Notes under the pieces: model-generated | Databases searched by the model: none | Told to the model about the DNA's origin: nothing | The model's input: only the letters and a program-made list of their open reading frames with translations | Made by a program: the position numbers and the translations under genes | Shown here: piece by piece, positions 1-5,157 of the stretch | How positions within the stretch are numbered: the stretch's first letter is position 1 | Layout of the letters: every line of letters starts with the position of its first letter | Origin: Clostridia bacterium | GTDB taxonomy: Bacteria > Bacillota > Clostridia > Oscillospirales > CAG-272 | NCBI GenBank assembly: GCA_017518025.1 | Contig: JAFWWR010000113.1 | Coordinates: 1 to 5,157 of the forward strand | DNA: 5,157 nt | Reading direction: 5' to 3'

Positions 1-2
1 CA

Positions 3-476
3 CTTCCTCTCGGGAACAATGTTTCCTCTGCTGCCACATGGGATGGAGAAAAGGCAGAAAGATGCTTGCGAGAAGTTGGGCTTGGAGAACGTTATAACGA
101 AATGACAAAAGGTCTTGATACGGTACTTTATAAAGACTTTGACGACGAAGGCGTAAACGTTTCAGGAGGGGAGGCGCAAAAGATAGCCCTTGCGCGTGCA
201 CTTTACCGCGACGCGCCGTTCATAATACTCGACGAACCCACAGCGGCGCTTGACCCGATCGCCGAGGCGGATATCTATGCTAAATTCGACAGCATTGTTG
301 AGGACAAAACGGCTATCTATATCAGTCACAGGCTTTCATCCTGCCGCTTCTGTGACAAAATAGCGGTCTTTGACGAGGGCAGGATCGTTCAGGTCGGCAC
401 GCACGACGAACTGCTCGCCGACAAAGGCGGCAAATATTACGAACTCTGGCACGCGCAAGCACAGTATTATGTGTAA
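3..476 (+). CDS. ABC transporter ATP-binding domain, C-terminal part (5' end outside window)
   Basis: This is the C-terminal 157 residues of an ABC ATPase, read in one open frame from the left edge to the TAA at 474-476. Visible motifs, numbered from the first in-frame codon, are the signature VSGGEAQ (53-59), Walker B FIILDE (73-78), the D-loop AALD (81-84) and the switch histidine in YISHR (H109). They are followed by the usual VFDEGRIVQVGTHDELL segment. The opening residues LPLGNNV resemble the stretch just after the Q-loop in exporter-type ATPases, so Walker A and any fused membrane domain lie upstream of the window. An internal TTG at 66 is open in frame, but starting there would split the domain, so it is not the real start. 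In the family such proteins power export of peptides, lipids or drugs. The substrate cannot be told from this fragment. The signature begins VSGG rather than the commoner LSGG, which is tolerated. Confidence 0.93.
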   Translation, partial: LPLGNNVSSAATWDGEKAERCLREVGLGERYNEMTKGLDTVLYKDFDDEGVNVSGGEAQKIALARALYRDAPFIILDEPTAALDPIAEADIYAKFDSIVEDKTAIYISHRLSSCRFCDKIAVFDEGRIVQVGTHDELLADKGGKYYELWHAQAQYYV

Positions 477-535
477 ATCCTTTTGATACGTTTAAGTTAA
501 GATATAATAACCACAATTTCGATAAGAGTGAAAGC

Positions 536-564
536 CCCCGCCTGCTCGTTTTGAGCAGACGGGG
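536..564 (+). terminator. GC-rich hairpin downstream of the ABC gene, possible terminator
   Basis: Arms 536-547 and 553-564 pair at 11 of 12 positions (one C/A mismatch) around a GTTTT loop. This is a stable RNA hairpin 60 bases after the ABC stop codon. No T-tract follows it directly on the + strand, so it is an incomplete intrinsic terminator by itself. It may act together with the next hairpin, or protect the 3' end of the transcript. Confidence 0.5.
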
Positions 565-573
565 CGCGTATCG

Positions 574-593
574 TCCGGAAACCGGATCTTTTT
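574..593 (+). terminator. Short intrinsic terminator candidate
   Basis: The arms TCCGG (574-578) and CCGGA (582-586) enclose an AAA loop and are followed by TCTTTTT (587-593). A short GC stem followed at once by a T-run is the intrinsic terminator layout. It would end the ABC transcript before the sigma gene. The 5-bp stem is short, and 575-585 can also pair with 626-636, so efficiency is uncertain. Confidence 0.45.
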
Positions 594-614
594 GAGATTT
601 TTTCGAAAAAAAGT

Positions 615-646
615 GTAACGAAACCCGTTTTCCGGTCATTAACGTG
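615..646 (+). promoter_or_regulatory. Candidate ECF-type autoregulatory promoter
   Basis: TGTAAC at 615-620 matches the -35 style of Bacillus SigX/SigM-like ECF promoters (TGTAAC or TGAAAC). The -10 side is weaker. GGTC lies at 635-638 and CGTG at 644-647, with spacing that does not fit the usual 16-17 bp exactly. Transcription from here would start roughly at 645-650, just before the ribosome binding site of the sigma gene, as expected for self-activation. This assignment is an inference from motif and position. Confidence 0.3.
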
Positions 647-665
647 GTGAAAAGAGGTGAGAGGG

Positions 666-1151
666 TTGGCGGATATGAACGCGGTCTACCGGGAGCACGC
701 GGACACGGTCTACCGTTTTTTGCTGGCGAAAACGGGATCGGAGGATCTGGCTGAGGAGCTGACGCAGGAGACGTTCTATCAGGCGGTCAGAAGCGTCGAC
801 CGCTTCGACGGAAGCTGCCGGATCACCACCTGGCTGTGCGGGATCGCGAAAAACGTCCTGCTTCATCACCTCAGAAAAGAGAAGCGCGGTGCCCTCTCCC
901 TGGAGGAGATCCCCGAGCCGACGGTGGGATCGCCTGAGGACGAGGTCATGAGCGAGGCGGGGCGGGAGATCATCCTCGCCGCCGTCCACAAGCTGCCGGA
1001 GCCGGCGCGGGAGATCGTACACCTGCGGGTACTCGGGGGACTTTCCTTCCGGCAGATCGGTTCCATCTTCGGTAAGACCGAAACGTGGGCGAGGGTGAAC
1101 TACTACCGCGCAAAACAGATCACAGTAAAGGAGCTGGAGAAAAATGGCTGA
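666..1151 (+). CDS. ECF-type RNA polymerase sigma-70 factor
   Basis: This encodes a 161-residue extracytoplasmic-function sigma factor that directs RNA polymerase to a stress- or signal-specific regulon. Sigma region 2 spans about residues 5-74. It includes DLAEELTQETFYQAVRSV, the core-binding and -10 recognition helices, and the TTWLCGIAKNVLLHHLRKEK segment. A short acidic linker (about 76-95) leads to region 4 (about 103-157), where LSFRQIGSIFGKTETWARV forms the helix-turn-helix that reads the -35 element. No region 1.1 or 3 is present, as is normal for the class. I chose TTG 666 because AAAGAGGTGA at 651-660 is an excellent ribosome binding site at the right distance. ATG 675 (preceded by GAGAGGG) and GTG 657 are alternatives differing by three codons. 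The gene overlaps the next by 8 bases, so the pair is translationally coupled with its regulator. Confidence 0.93.
   Translation: MADMNAVYREHADTVYRFLLAKTGSEDLAEELTQETFYQAVRSVDRFDGSCRITTWLCGIAKNVLLHHLRKEKRGALSLEEIPEPTVGSPEDEVMSEAGREIILAAVHKLPEPAREIVHLRVLGGLSFRQIGSIFGKTETWARVNYYRAKQITVKELEKNG
1127..1133 (+). promoter_or_regulatory. Ribosome binding site of the anti-sigma gene
   Basis: AAAGGAG lies inside the 3' end of the sigma gene, 10 bases before ATG 1144. It supports that start and the 8-base overlap (1144-1151) between the two genes. Confidence 0.8.
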
Positions 1152-2331
1152 AAAGATAAGCTGCAACGCCACGCGGGATCTGCTCCCGCTTTACACGGAG
1201 CATCTTCTTTCGCCTGAGACCGAGGATGAGGTGAAGGCGCACCTTGAGGAATGCGCGGAGTGCCGCGTGGTATATGAACGGATGACGGCCCCGGAGCCGG
1301 AGATCCCGGAGACCGGAGACGAGGTGGACTACCTGAAAAAGGTCCGACGCAAATGGAAGAAGGCAGTCGTCATCGCCGCGGCGGTGATAGCGGTGGCCGC
1401 GGCGGCGACTCTGGCGGCGTTCCTCCTCCGTCCGAAAGGAGGCCCGACCGTGACCTACAACAAGGACAGCAGGACCGTGGTGATCAGCGGCACGTCGGAC
1501 TACGCCGGACTGAAACTCCCCGACGAGGTAACCGACGCGGCGAACCTGGACGTACAGGACGACAGCTTCCACCTGTCGGCGTATCTTCCGGTGTTCATTC
1601 CGGTGGACCGCAGCTCGGAGTGGAAGGAGTTCATCCCCGAGTACATTGACCGCACCGAAAAGAGTCTCGAATTCATTGGAAACTACCTGAAGGAGAACGC
1701 CCCCGAGGTGTATTCCGAGGAGCAGGCGGGAAAGTTCGTGGATCTTTCCGTCAGAAGCGGGTCGAATTACAGCTACTCCAACGACCCGGACCGCATCTGC
1801 ATCGAGCTGGGCAGCTACTACTGGCACAGAGAGGAGCTCTACCTGTTCGCCCTGATGGACACGGAGACGGTGGAGTGGCCTCAGCTGGGGTACGCGTGGT
1901 ATCTGGGGCTCGTTCTGGATCCCTATTACGATATGGGGAACGACGGTCTCGACGAGAGCTCGCCCGTGTACGAGCCCTACGTGAAGATCAAAGGGGACGA
2001 CAAGATCGAGAGTTCCGAGGACTGGGGCATCTATCTGGACGCCACGTCCTACGTGTGCCTGACGAGGGGAATGTACTTCGGAAGCGGATACGAGAGCTCG
2101 CCGCTGTCGCAGACCTTCTTCTACACCGGTCCCAAAAACGGCTCTCAGGGGAACAAGATGAGCGTCTTTATGGCGGCGTCCTTCGTTTCCTACCTGAGCG
2201 ACAAATACGGGTTCGACAAAGTGACGTCGTTCTGCTTCGGCAGGGAACCCTTCGGGGTGTCCTTCGGGACGAACTTCGCCGACGCGTACGCGGATTGGTC
2301 AAAGGGGATAATCGAAAAATACGGTAAATAA
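1144..2331 (+). CDS. Membrane-anchored zf-HC2 anti-sigma factor with large extracytoplasmic domain
   Basis: This encodes a 395-residue protein that most likely holds the neighbouring ECF sigma factor inactive. The N-terminal cytoplasmic domain has the zinc-binding anti-sigma pattern C7, H33-x3-C37-x2-C40 in a helical context (zf-HC2/ZAS fold). A basic stretch (about 65-73, KKVRRKWKK) precedes one membrane helix at about 74-95, rich in Ala, Val and Ile. The positive-inside rule then puts residues 96-395 outside the cell. That domain has aromatic-rich segments (about 218-258) and a C-terminal part reading SFVSYLSDKYGFDKV (346-360) followed by FGVSFGTNFADAYADW (370-385). These recall the helical tail of MA-like gluzincin peptidases found on some clostridial anti-sigma factors, but no HExxH zinc-protease motif is present. 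A sensory or binding role is more likely than proteolysis. The start is fixed by AAAGGAG at 1127-1133. The zinc-finger and membrane calls are firm; the outer-domain assignment is tentative. Confidence 0.88.
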   Translation: MAEKISCNATRDLLPLYTEHLLSPETEDEVKAHLEECAECRVVYERMTAPEPEIPETGDEVDYLKKVRRKWKKAVVIAAAVIAVAAAATLAAFLLRPKGGPTVTYNKDSRTVVISGTSDYAGLKLPDEVTDAANLDVQDDSFHLSAYLPVFIPVDRSSEWKEFIPEYIDRTEKSLEFIGNYLKENAPEVYSEEQAGKFVDLSVRSGSNYSYSNDPDRICIELGSYYWHREELYLFALMDTETVEWPQLGYAWYLGLVLDPYYDMGNDGLDESSPVYEPYVKIKGDDKIESSEDWGIYLDATSYVCLTRGMYFGSGYESSPLSQTFFYTGPKNGSQGNKMSVFMAASFVSYLSDKYGFDKVTSFCFGREPFGVSFGTNFADAYADWSKGIIEKYGK

Positions 2332-2335
2332 AGGA

Positions 2336-2364
2336 CCGCGGGATCGGATGATCCCGCGGTTTTT
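2336..2364 (+). terminator. Intrinsic terminator of the sigma/anti-sigma operon
   Basis: CCGCGGGATC (2336-2345) pairs perfectly with GATCCCGCGG (2350-2359) around a GGAT loop, and TTTTT follows at 2360-2364. It begins 5 bases after the anti-sigma stop codon. On the opposite strand the same stem is followed only by TCCTTTATTT, so it could also weakly stop the convergent hydrolase transcript. Confidence 0.92.
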
Positions 2365-2391
2365 CCGCGCGGTTTTATATATCCTCGGCGC

Positions 2392-2415
2392 CGGAGCCCG
2401 TCTCCGCCGGCTCCG
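2392..2415 (-). repeat. Inverted repeat downstream of the GH127-like gene
   Basis: CGGAGCC (2392-2398) pairs with GGCTCCG (2409-2415) around a 10-base loop, 16 bases beyond the stop of the minus-strand hydrolase. No T-run follows in that direction, so it is not a standard terminator. It could protect the 3' end of the transcript or act with the shared stem at 2336-2359. Confidence 0.4.
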
Positions 2416-2430
2416 TTGAAGAGGGGCCGT

Positions 2431-4242
2431 TCATTCGCCCGCAAAAGGTATCTGAGTCATCCTCAGTTTGGCGCATCCGTAGGGGAACAGTTCGATCTCC
2501 TCCTCGGGACCGGTCGGGGCGGTGGACTCCGGATAGGCGGCGCAGACGGTCTCGAAGCCGTCCTCCAGACCCCAGTTTATCCTTTTCATCTTCGCCGTCA
2601 GCGTCACGGGCGGCTCGTCGGACGAGAACGGGAATTTCCCGATCTCATGCTCGCGGGCCGATAGCGAGCCGTCGCTGAAGGCGTAGTTCCAGGGGCTCAC
2701 GCCGCGGTACTCATAGTCGCAGTAGGGGAATTTCCGCTCCACGCCTCCTTTCGTGTATTCGTGCATGATCTTCTCGTATTTCACGGGGACCGAGAACACC
2801 AGGGACCCCCGCTCGGCGGTATAGAGTCCGTGATGCCTTGCTCTCAGCACCGGTTTTACGTTATAGGTGACCCGGATCTCTCTTCTCTCTCCGGCGCGGA
2901 AGTCGAACGTGAGGTGGGACGCGCCCGGGGTCGCCTCGCCGCAGACGGCGAGGTCCTCCGCGAAGGAGGGGATCCGGATCCGGAAGGTCACGTCGTCCTT
3001 CGCCTCGACATGGTAGATAAAATCATTTTTGAAGGGATATTCGGTATTGAGCTCGACCCTGATCCGGTCCGTGTCGAGGGAGGACGGGACGGGGATCACG
3101 TTTTCCACCGCGTCGCCGTCACTCATGAACGACGACAGCACGAATTTGGGCCAGCCCTGGCCGAAATCTGCTGTGCAGCAGCCGTAGTTCGGGGCAAGTC
3201 CGAACAGATGGGCTTCCTCCCCGTTGGTGCGGAACACTGGCCTGCCGGGGAACCGCTCGCAGGAGATCTGATTGCTCATCTGATCGTACTGGTGAGCCCA
3301 CATATCGTCGCTTACGGTACCGGGCAGGGCGTTGAAGGCGCATTTTTCAAGTCGCTCCGCCCACTTCCCGTCGCCGGTGGCGGCGTAGAGCCACTTGTAG
3401 GAGTACATCAGCTCCACCACGGAGCAGAGCTCCGTCCCCTGGACGGGCCGGAGGCCCGACAGGCACTCGTCTCCGGTGAAGGTGGCGACGGGGGTGGAGT
3501 TGTATTTTTCGAGAATACCGTACAGCCGGTCGGCGACGCCGGTGTACTCCTCCCCCAGGAGCCGGTGGGACACCGCCTCGCTTTTCAGCATCATGCCGAT
3601 GTTGACGATATGGGTGTGGAACGTCCATTTGTTGAGGGGGCGCACCCAGGTATCGGTGACCCCGGAGTAGTCGAGACCCTGCTCCCGCAGTATGCGGCCG
3701 AGACCTGAGATCCATGGCTCCGGACGGAGGGAATACAGGAAGTCCATCGCCACGAAGGTCTCGAACCACCGGGCTTTTCCCCAGTCGAACAGCTTTATCA
3801 CGCCGCCCGAAAGCAGGTCGTGGTAGTTTTTCAGCACCCGGTACAGTACGTCCGGGATCCTCCCGTCGCCGGAGCAGCGGTACCAGACCGTCAGCACCTT
3901 GGAGATAAGCTGGACAGCCCAGGTGTCGTATGTCGGGATCTCGTCCTCGGTACAGGGGCAGGTCCAGCCGCTCTCATGCTGGCCCGCGATGATGGCGTCC
4001 ACGTACCTTTTCGCCCGCCGCTTCATGTCGTCGTCGTCCAGCAGATACGCCAGAGGGATAAAGCCGTCCAGCCAGTAGGGGACCCGCTCCCATCCTTCCG
4101 CGTCGCCGCCGATCCATTTGCTGTCCCGGACGTCGCGCCAGACCCGGTCCAGATTTCCGCTCAGACCGTCCGCCTGGATCCGGAGCTGTTTTTCTATCCA
4201 TCCCCGGGGCTTGATGGCAGAGGGACCGTAAAAACCGTACAT
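2431..4242 (-). CDS. GH127/DUF1680-family glycoside hydrolase, probable beta-L-arabinofuranosidase
   Basis: This encodes a 603-residue protein of the DUF1680 (Glyco_hydro_127) superfamily, whose characterised members are retaining beta-L-arabinofuranosidases using a zinc-bound cysteine nucleophile. An alpha/alpha-barrel fills about residues 10-380 and beta-sandwich domains follow to the C-terminus. Family hallmarks are FTGDECLSGLRPVQGTELCS (255-274), FNALPGT (303-309), MWAHQYDQ (314-321) and NYGCCTADFGQGWPKF (352-367). By comparison with Bifidobacterium HypBA1, E271, C273, C355 and C356 should hold zinc, one cysteine of the CC pair should be the nucleophile, and E259 is a likely acid/base. 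There is no signal peptide, so it should act in the cytosol on imported oligosaccharides. The start is ATG 4242, preceded by AAGGGGG at 4251-4257 with an 8-base spacer. It has its own promoter and converges on the anti-sigma gene. Exact substrate is not certain, because related families (GH137, GH142, GH146 and uncharacterised branches) share the fold. Confidence 0.9.
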   Translation of the reverse strand: MYGFYGPSAIKPRGWIEKQLRIQADGLSGNLDRVWRDVRDSKWIGGDAEGWERVPYWLDGFIPLAYLLDDDDMKRRAKRYVDAIIAGQHESGWTCPCTEDEIPTYDTWAVQLISKVLTVWYRCSGDGRIPDVLYRVLKNYHDLLSGGVIKLFDWGKARWFETFVAMDFLYSLRPEPWISGLGRILREQGLDYSGVTDTWVRPLNKWTFHTHIVNIGMMLKSEAVSHRLLGEEYTGVADRLYGILEKYNSTPVATFTGDECLSGLRPVQGTELCSVVELMYSYKWLYAATGDGKWAERLEKCAFNALPGTVSDDMWAHQYDQMSNQISCERFPGRPVFRTNGEEAHLFGLAPNYGCCTADFGQGWPKFVLSSFMSDGDAVENVIPVPSSLDTDRIRVELNTEYPFKNDFIYHVEAKDDVTFRIRIPSFAEDLAVCGEATPGASHLTFDFRAGERREIRVTYNVKPVLRARHHGLYTAERGSLVFSVPVKYEKIMHEYTKGGVERKFPYCDYEYRGVSPWNYAFSDGSLSAREHEIGKFPFSSDEPPVTLTAKMKRINWGLEDGFETVCAAYPESTAPTGPEEEIELFPYGCAKLRMTQIPFAGE

Positions 4243-4250
4243 CGTCTATA

Positions 4251-4257
4251 CCCCCTT
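4251..4257 (-). promoter_or_regulatory. Ribosome binding site of the GH127-like gene
   Basis: On the minus strand AAGGGGG is followed by 8 bases and then ATG at 4242-4240. It fixes the hydrolase start. Confidence 0.8.
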
Positions 4258-4272
4258 GAACAGGTTTTCGCC

Positions 4273-4290
4273 GGGCGGGAAACGCCGCCC
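4273..4290 (-). promoter_or_regulatory. 5' leader stem-loop of the GH127-like mRNA
   Basis: On the minus strand GGGCGG (4290-4285) pairs with CCGCCC (4278-4273) around a 6-base loop. Given the promoter at 4301-4329, the stem begins only about four bases into the transcript. It may stabilise the mRNA, or mark a regulator binding site overlapping the start of transcription. The pairing is clear; the role is inferred. Confidence 0.5.
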
Positions 4291-4300
4291 TGTCGGTTTG

Positions 4301-4329
4301 ATTATACCAAATGACGCCGCGCATTTCAA
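4301..4329 (-). promoter_or_regulatory. Sigma-A-type promoter of the GH127-like gene
   Basis: Reading the minus strand, TTGAAA (4329-4324) and TATAAT (4306-4301) are separated by exactly 17 bases. The -10 is preceded by TGG, giving an extended TGnTATAAT. Transcription should start near 4294, leaving a leader of about 50 bases before ATG 4242. This is the only near-consensus housekeeping promoter I see in the window. It indicates that the hydrolase is transcribed independently of its right-hand neighbour. Confidence 0.85.
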
Positions 4330-4388
4330 GAGGGCTGACGGGGATTTCCTCCCGGGCGGTCTTTTATCGCCGGAAGACCGCGCCGCGC

Positions 4389-4445
4389 AAAAAACGCGCC
4401 GACTCCGCAGTTCACGTAAATCCCGCGAACTGCGGCTTCGCCGCG
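4389..4445 (-). terminator. Intrinsic terminator after the right-hand hydrolase gene
   Basis: On the minus strand, arms 4445-4427 and 4413-4395 pair at 16 of 19 positions, including an uninterrupted 9-bp inner stem (CCGCAGTTC with GAACTGCGG). The loop is 13 bases. TTTTTT follows at once (4394-4389). It lies about 70 bases past the stop codon at 4513 and about 60 bases before the next promoter, so it separates the two hydrolase units. On the + strand the stem is also followed by T-rich sequence (from 4448), so it may work in both directions. Confidence 0.75.
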
Positions 4446-4512
4446 CATTTTGTTTTGATTTTACGCTTTTTGATGAAGAGGGAGTTTTTTGAGGAAGAGC
4501 TCCCCCGTATTA

Positions 4513-5157
4513 TTATTTTCTCTCGATCCTCAGCAGAGCGAGCTGAGCGGGATAAAGCGTCAGCTCCGGCTCCTTGCCGTCGGAAGTGTAGCAGAGCTCC
4601 ATTTCCTTCGAGCCGTTCAGCGTCACGTTGAACAGGCGGCCCTTCTCCCGGTCAAAATGCAGGTGCACCACGCTGTAGTGGTCCAGATCGCCGTTCACGA
4701 CGCACAGGAATTCGTTGCCTTTTTCGTCTTCAAAGAAGCTGAATACCGTCTCGTCGAGGACGTCCACCTTTTTGATAAGGTCGTGGTCGCCGTCCTTGAA
4801 CACCGGATACACGCCCCGGTCGAGACCGGCGGTGTAGGTGGACTTTCTCTTCATCTCGGCAAGCTGGGCGTAGTTGTTGAGGAACCGCCGCTGGGTCCTG
4901 AGTATTGCGTAATACTGTTCCGTCTTGTTGCCGAACTCGTCGATGGGCGAGTTGATGGCGTCGATGGCGATGTCCCTGTCGTAGAAACGGAACCAGAGCA
5001 CGCCGCGGCATCCGCAGACCGCCGCCATGTGGACCTGCCAGCGCACCTCTTTCTCATTCGGCGCGTGGAAGACCAGATGCTCGCTGGAGAGAAGATTGGT
5101 CCAGCAGTCGCACCCCGCCGCCTCGGCGGCGTCCACCAGCGTCTTCATGGTGCGGAA
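4513..5157 (-). CDS. Probable glycoside hydrolase, C-terminal part (5' end outside window)
   Basis: This is the last 214 residues of a larger protein, open in frame to the right edge and ending in TAA at 4515-4513. The ATG at 5148 lies three codons from the edge inside a continuous frame, and no ribosome binding site is visible there, so it is probably internal. Residues about 1-87 look like the end of a TIM barrel of GH-A clan type. VRWQVHMAAVCGCRGVLWF (38-56) fits the helix 7-strand 8 region, followed by DEFGNKTEQYY (73-83), a pattern common where such hydrolases leave the barrel. From about residue 110 onward the sequence alternates short beta strands (for example FSFFEDEKGNEFLCVVNGD) and ends in LYPAQLALLRIERK, typical of a C-terminal beta-sandwich. 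The catalytic acids would mostly lie upstream, so family and substrate cannot be assigned. Its position next to the GH127-like gene supports a role in glycan breakdown. Confidence 0.75.
   Translation of the reverse strand, partial: FRTMKTLVDAAEAAGCDCWTNLLSSEHLVFHAPNEKEVRWQVHMAAVCGCRGVLWFRFYDRDIAIDAINSPIDEFGNKTEQYYAILRTQRRFLNNYAQLAEMKRKSTYTAGLDRGVYPVFKDGDHDLIKKVDVLDETVFSFFEDEKGNEFLCVVNGDLDHYSVVHLHFDREKGRLFNVTLNGSKEMELCYTSDGKEPELTLYPAQLALLRIERK

Noticed and set aside
1..160. Lower GC at the left end as a sign of horizontal transfer
   Set aside because: One line near the start counts about 42% GC against about 60% in the sigma gene, but the same ABC gene rises to about 57% by 181-240. There is no sharp boundary, repeat or integrase.
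66..476. TTG at 66 as the true start of a short ATPase
   Set aside because: The frame is open to the left edge and the residues before the TTG continue a normal ABC exporter sequence, so the gene simply begins outside the window.
1120..1827. Long minus-strand open frame opposite the anti-sigma gene
   Set aside because: It is a GC-rich antisense shadow. It lacks recognisable motifs and a credible ribosome binding site, and it lies opposite a gene with clear zinc-finger and membrane features.
2761..3708. 315-codon plus-strand open frame inside the GH127-like gene
   Set aside because: The opposite strand carries unmistakable family motifs (QGTELCS, NYGCCTA, MWAHQYDQ). The plus-strand translation has no domain pattern and arises from high GC at third codon positions.
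4256..4631. Plus-strand open frames in and beside the hydrolase intergenic region
   Set aside because: They cross a promoter, a terminator and the end of a real gene, have arginine-rich low-complexity translations, and lack ribosome binding sites.
1..5157. CRISPR array, tRNA, rRNA, transposon ends or attachment sites
   Set aside because: Reading both strands I saw no regularly spaced direct repeats, cloverleaf genes, terminal inverted repeats next to a transposase, or tRNA 3' duplications.

Overview
The window looks like chromosomal DNA from a high-GC member of the Clostridia (Bacillota), perhaps from a gut or rumen Oscillospiraceae-like lineage. The clues are strong AAGGAG- or AAGGGGG-type ribosome binding sites, a consensus sigma-A promoter, hairpin plus T-tract terminators, an ECF sigma factor overlapping a zinc-finger anti-sigma gene, and clostridial-style cytoplasmic glycoside hydrolases. 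The lineage is an inference from style, not from a marker gene.

Left part, + strand. Positions 3-476 are the C-terminal end of an ABC exporter-type ATPase whose Walker A half lies outside the window. A 189-base intergenic stretch follows, with two hairpins and a nested inverted repeat. After it comes a two-gene cassette: an ECF sigma-70 factor (666-1151) whose last 8 bases overlap a membrane-anchored zf-HC2 anti-sigma factor (1144-2331). The anti-sigma gene has a roughly 300-residue extracytoplasmic domain. Together they form a transmembrane signalling module. A perfect 10-bp terminator closes the cassette at 2336-2364.

Right part, - strand, convergent with the cassette. A complete DUF1680/GH127-type glycoside hydrolase (4242-2431) carries the Glu/Cys/Cys-Cys zinc centre of beta-L-arabinofuranosidases and no signal peptide. 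Upstream of it is a near-perfect promoter (TTGAAA, 17 bp, TATAAT) with a stem-loop at the predicted 5' end of the mRNA. Farther right is the C-terminal 214 residues of a second probable glycoside hydrolase (TIM-barrel end plus beta-rich tail), followed by a long imperfect-stem terminator at 4389-4445. The two hydrolase genes run in the same direction but appear to be separate transcription units. They probably take part in intracellular breakdown of oligosaccharides from plant polysaccharides.

I found no tRNA, rRNA, CRISPR array, insertion sequence or obvious mobile-element boundary. The least ordinary parts are the uncharacterised extracytoplasmic domain of the anti-sigma factor and the structured DNA just upstream of the sigma gene. 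I see no clear evidence of an entirely new system.
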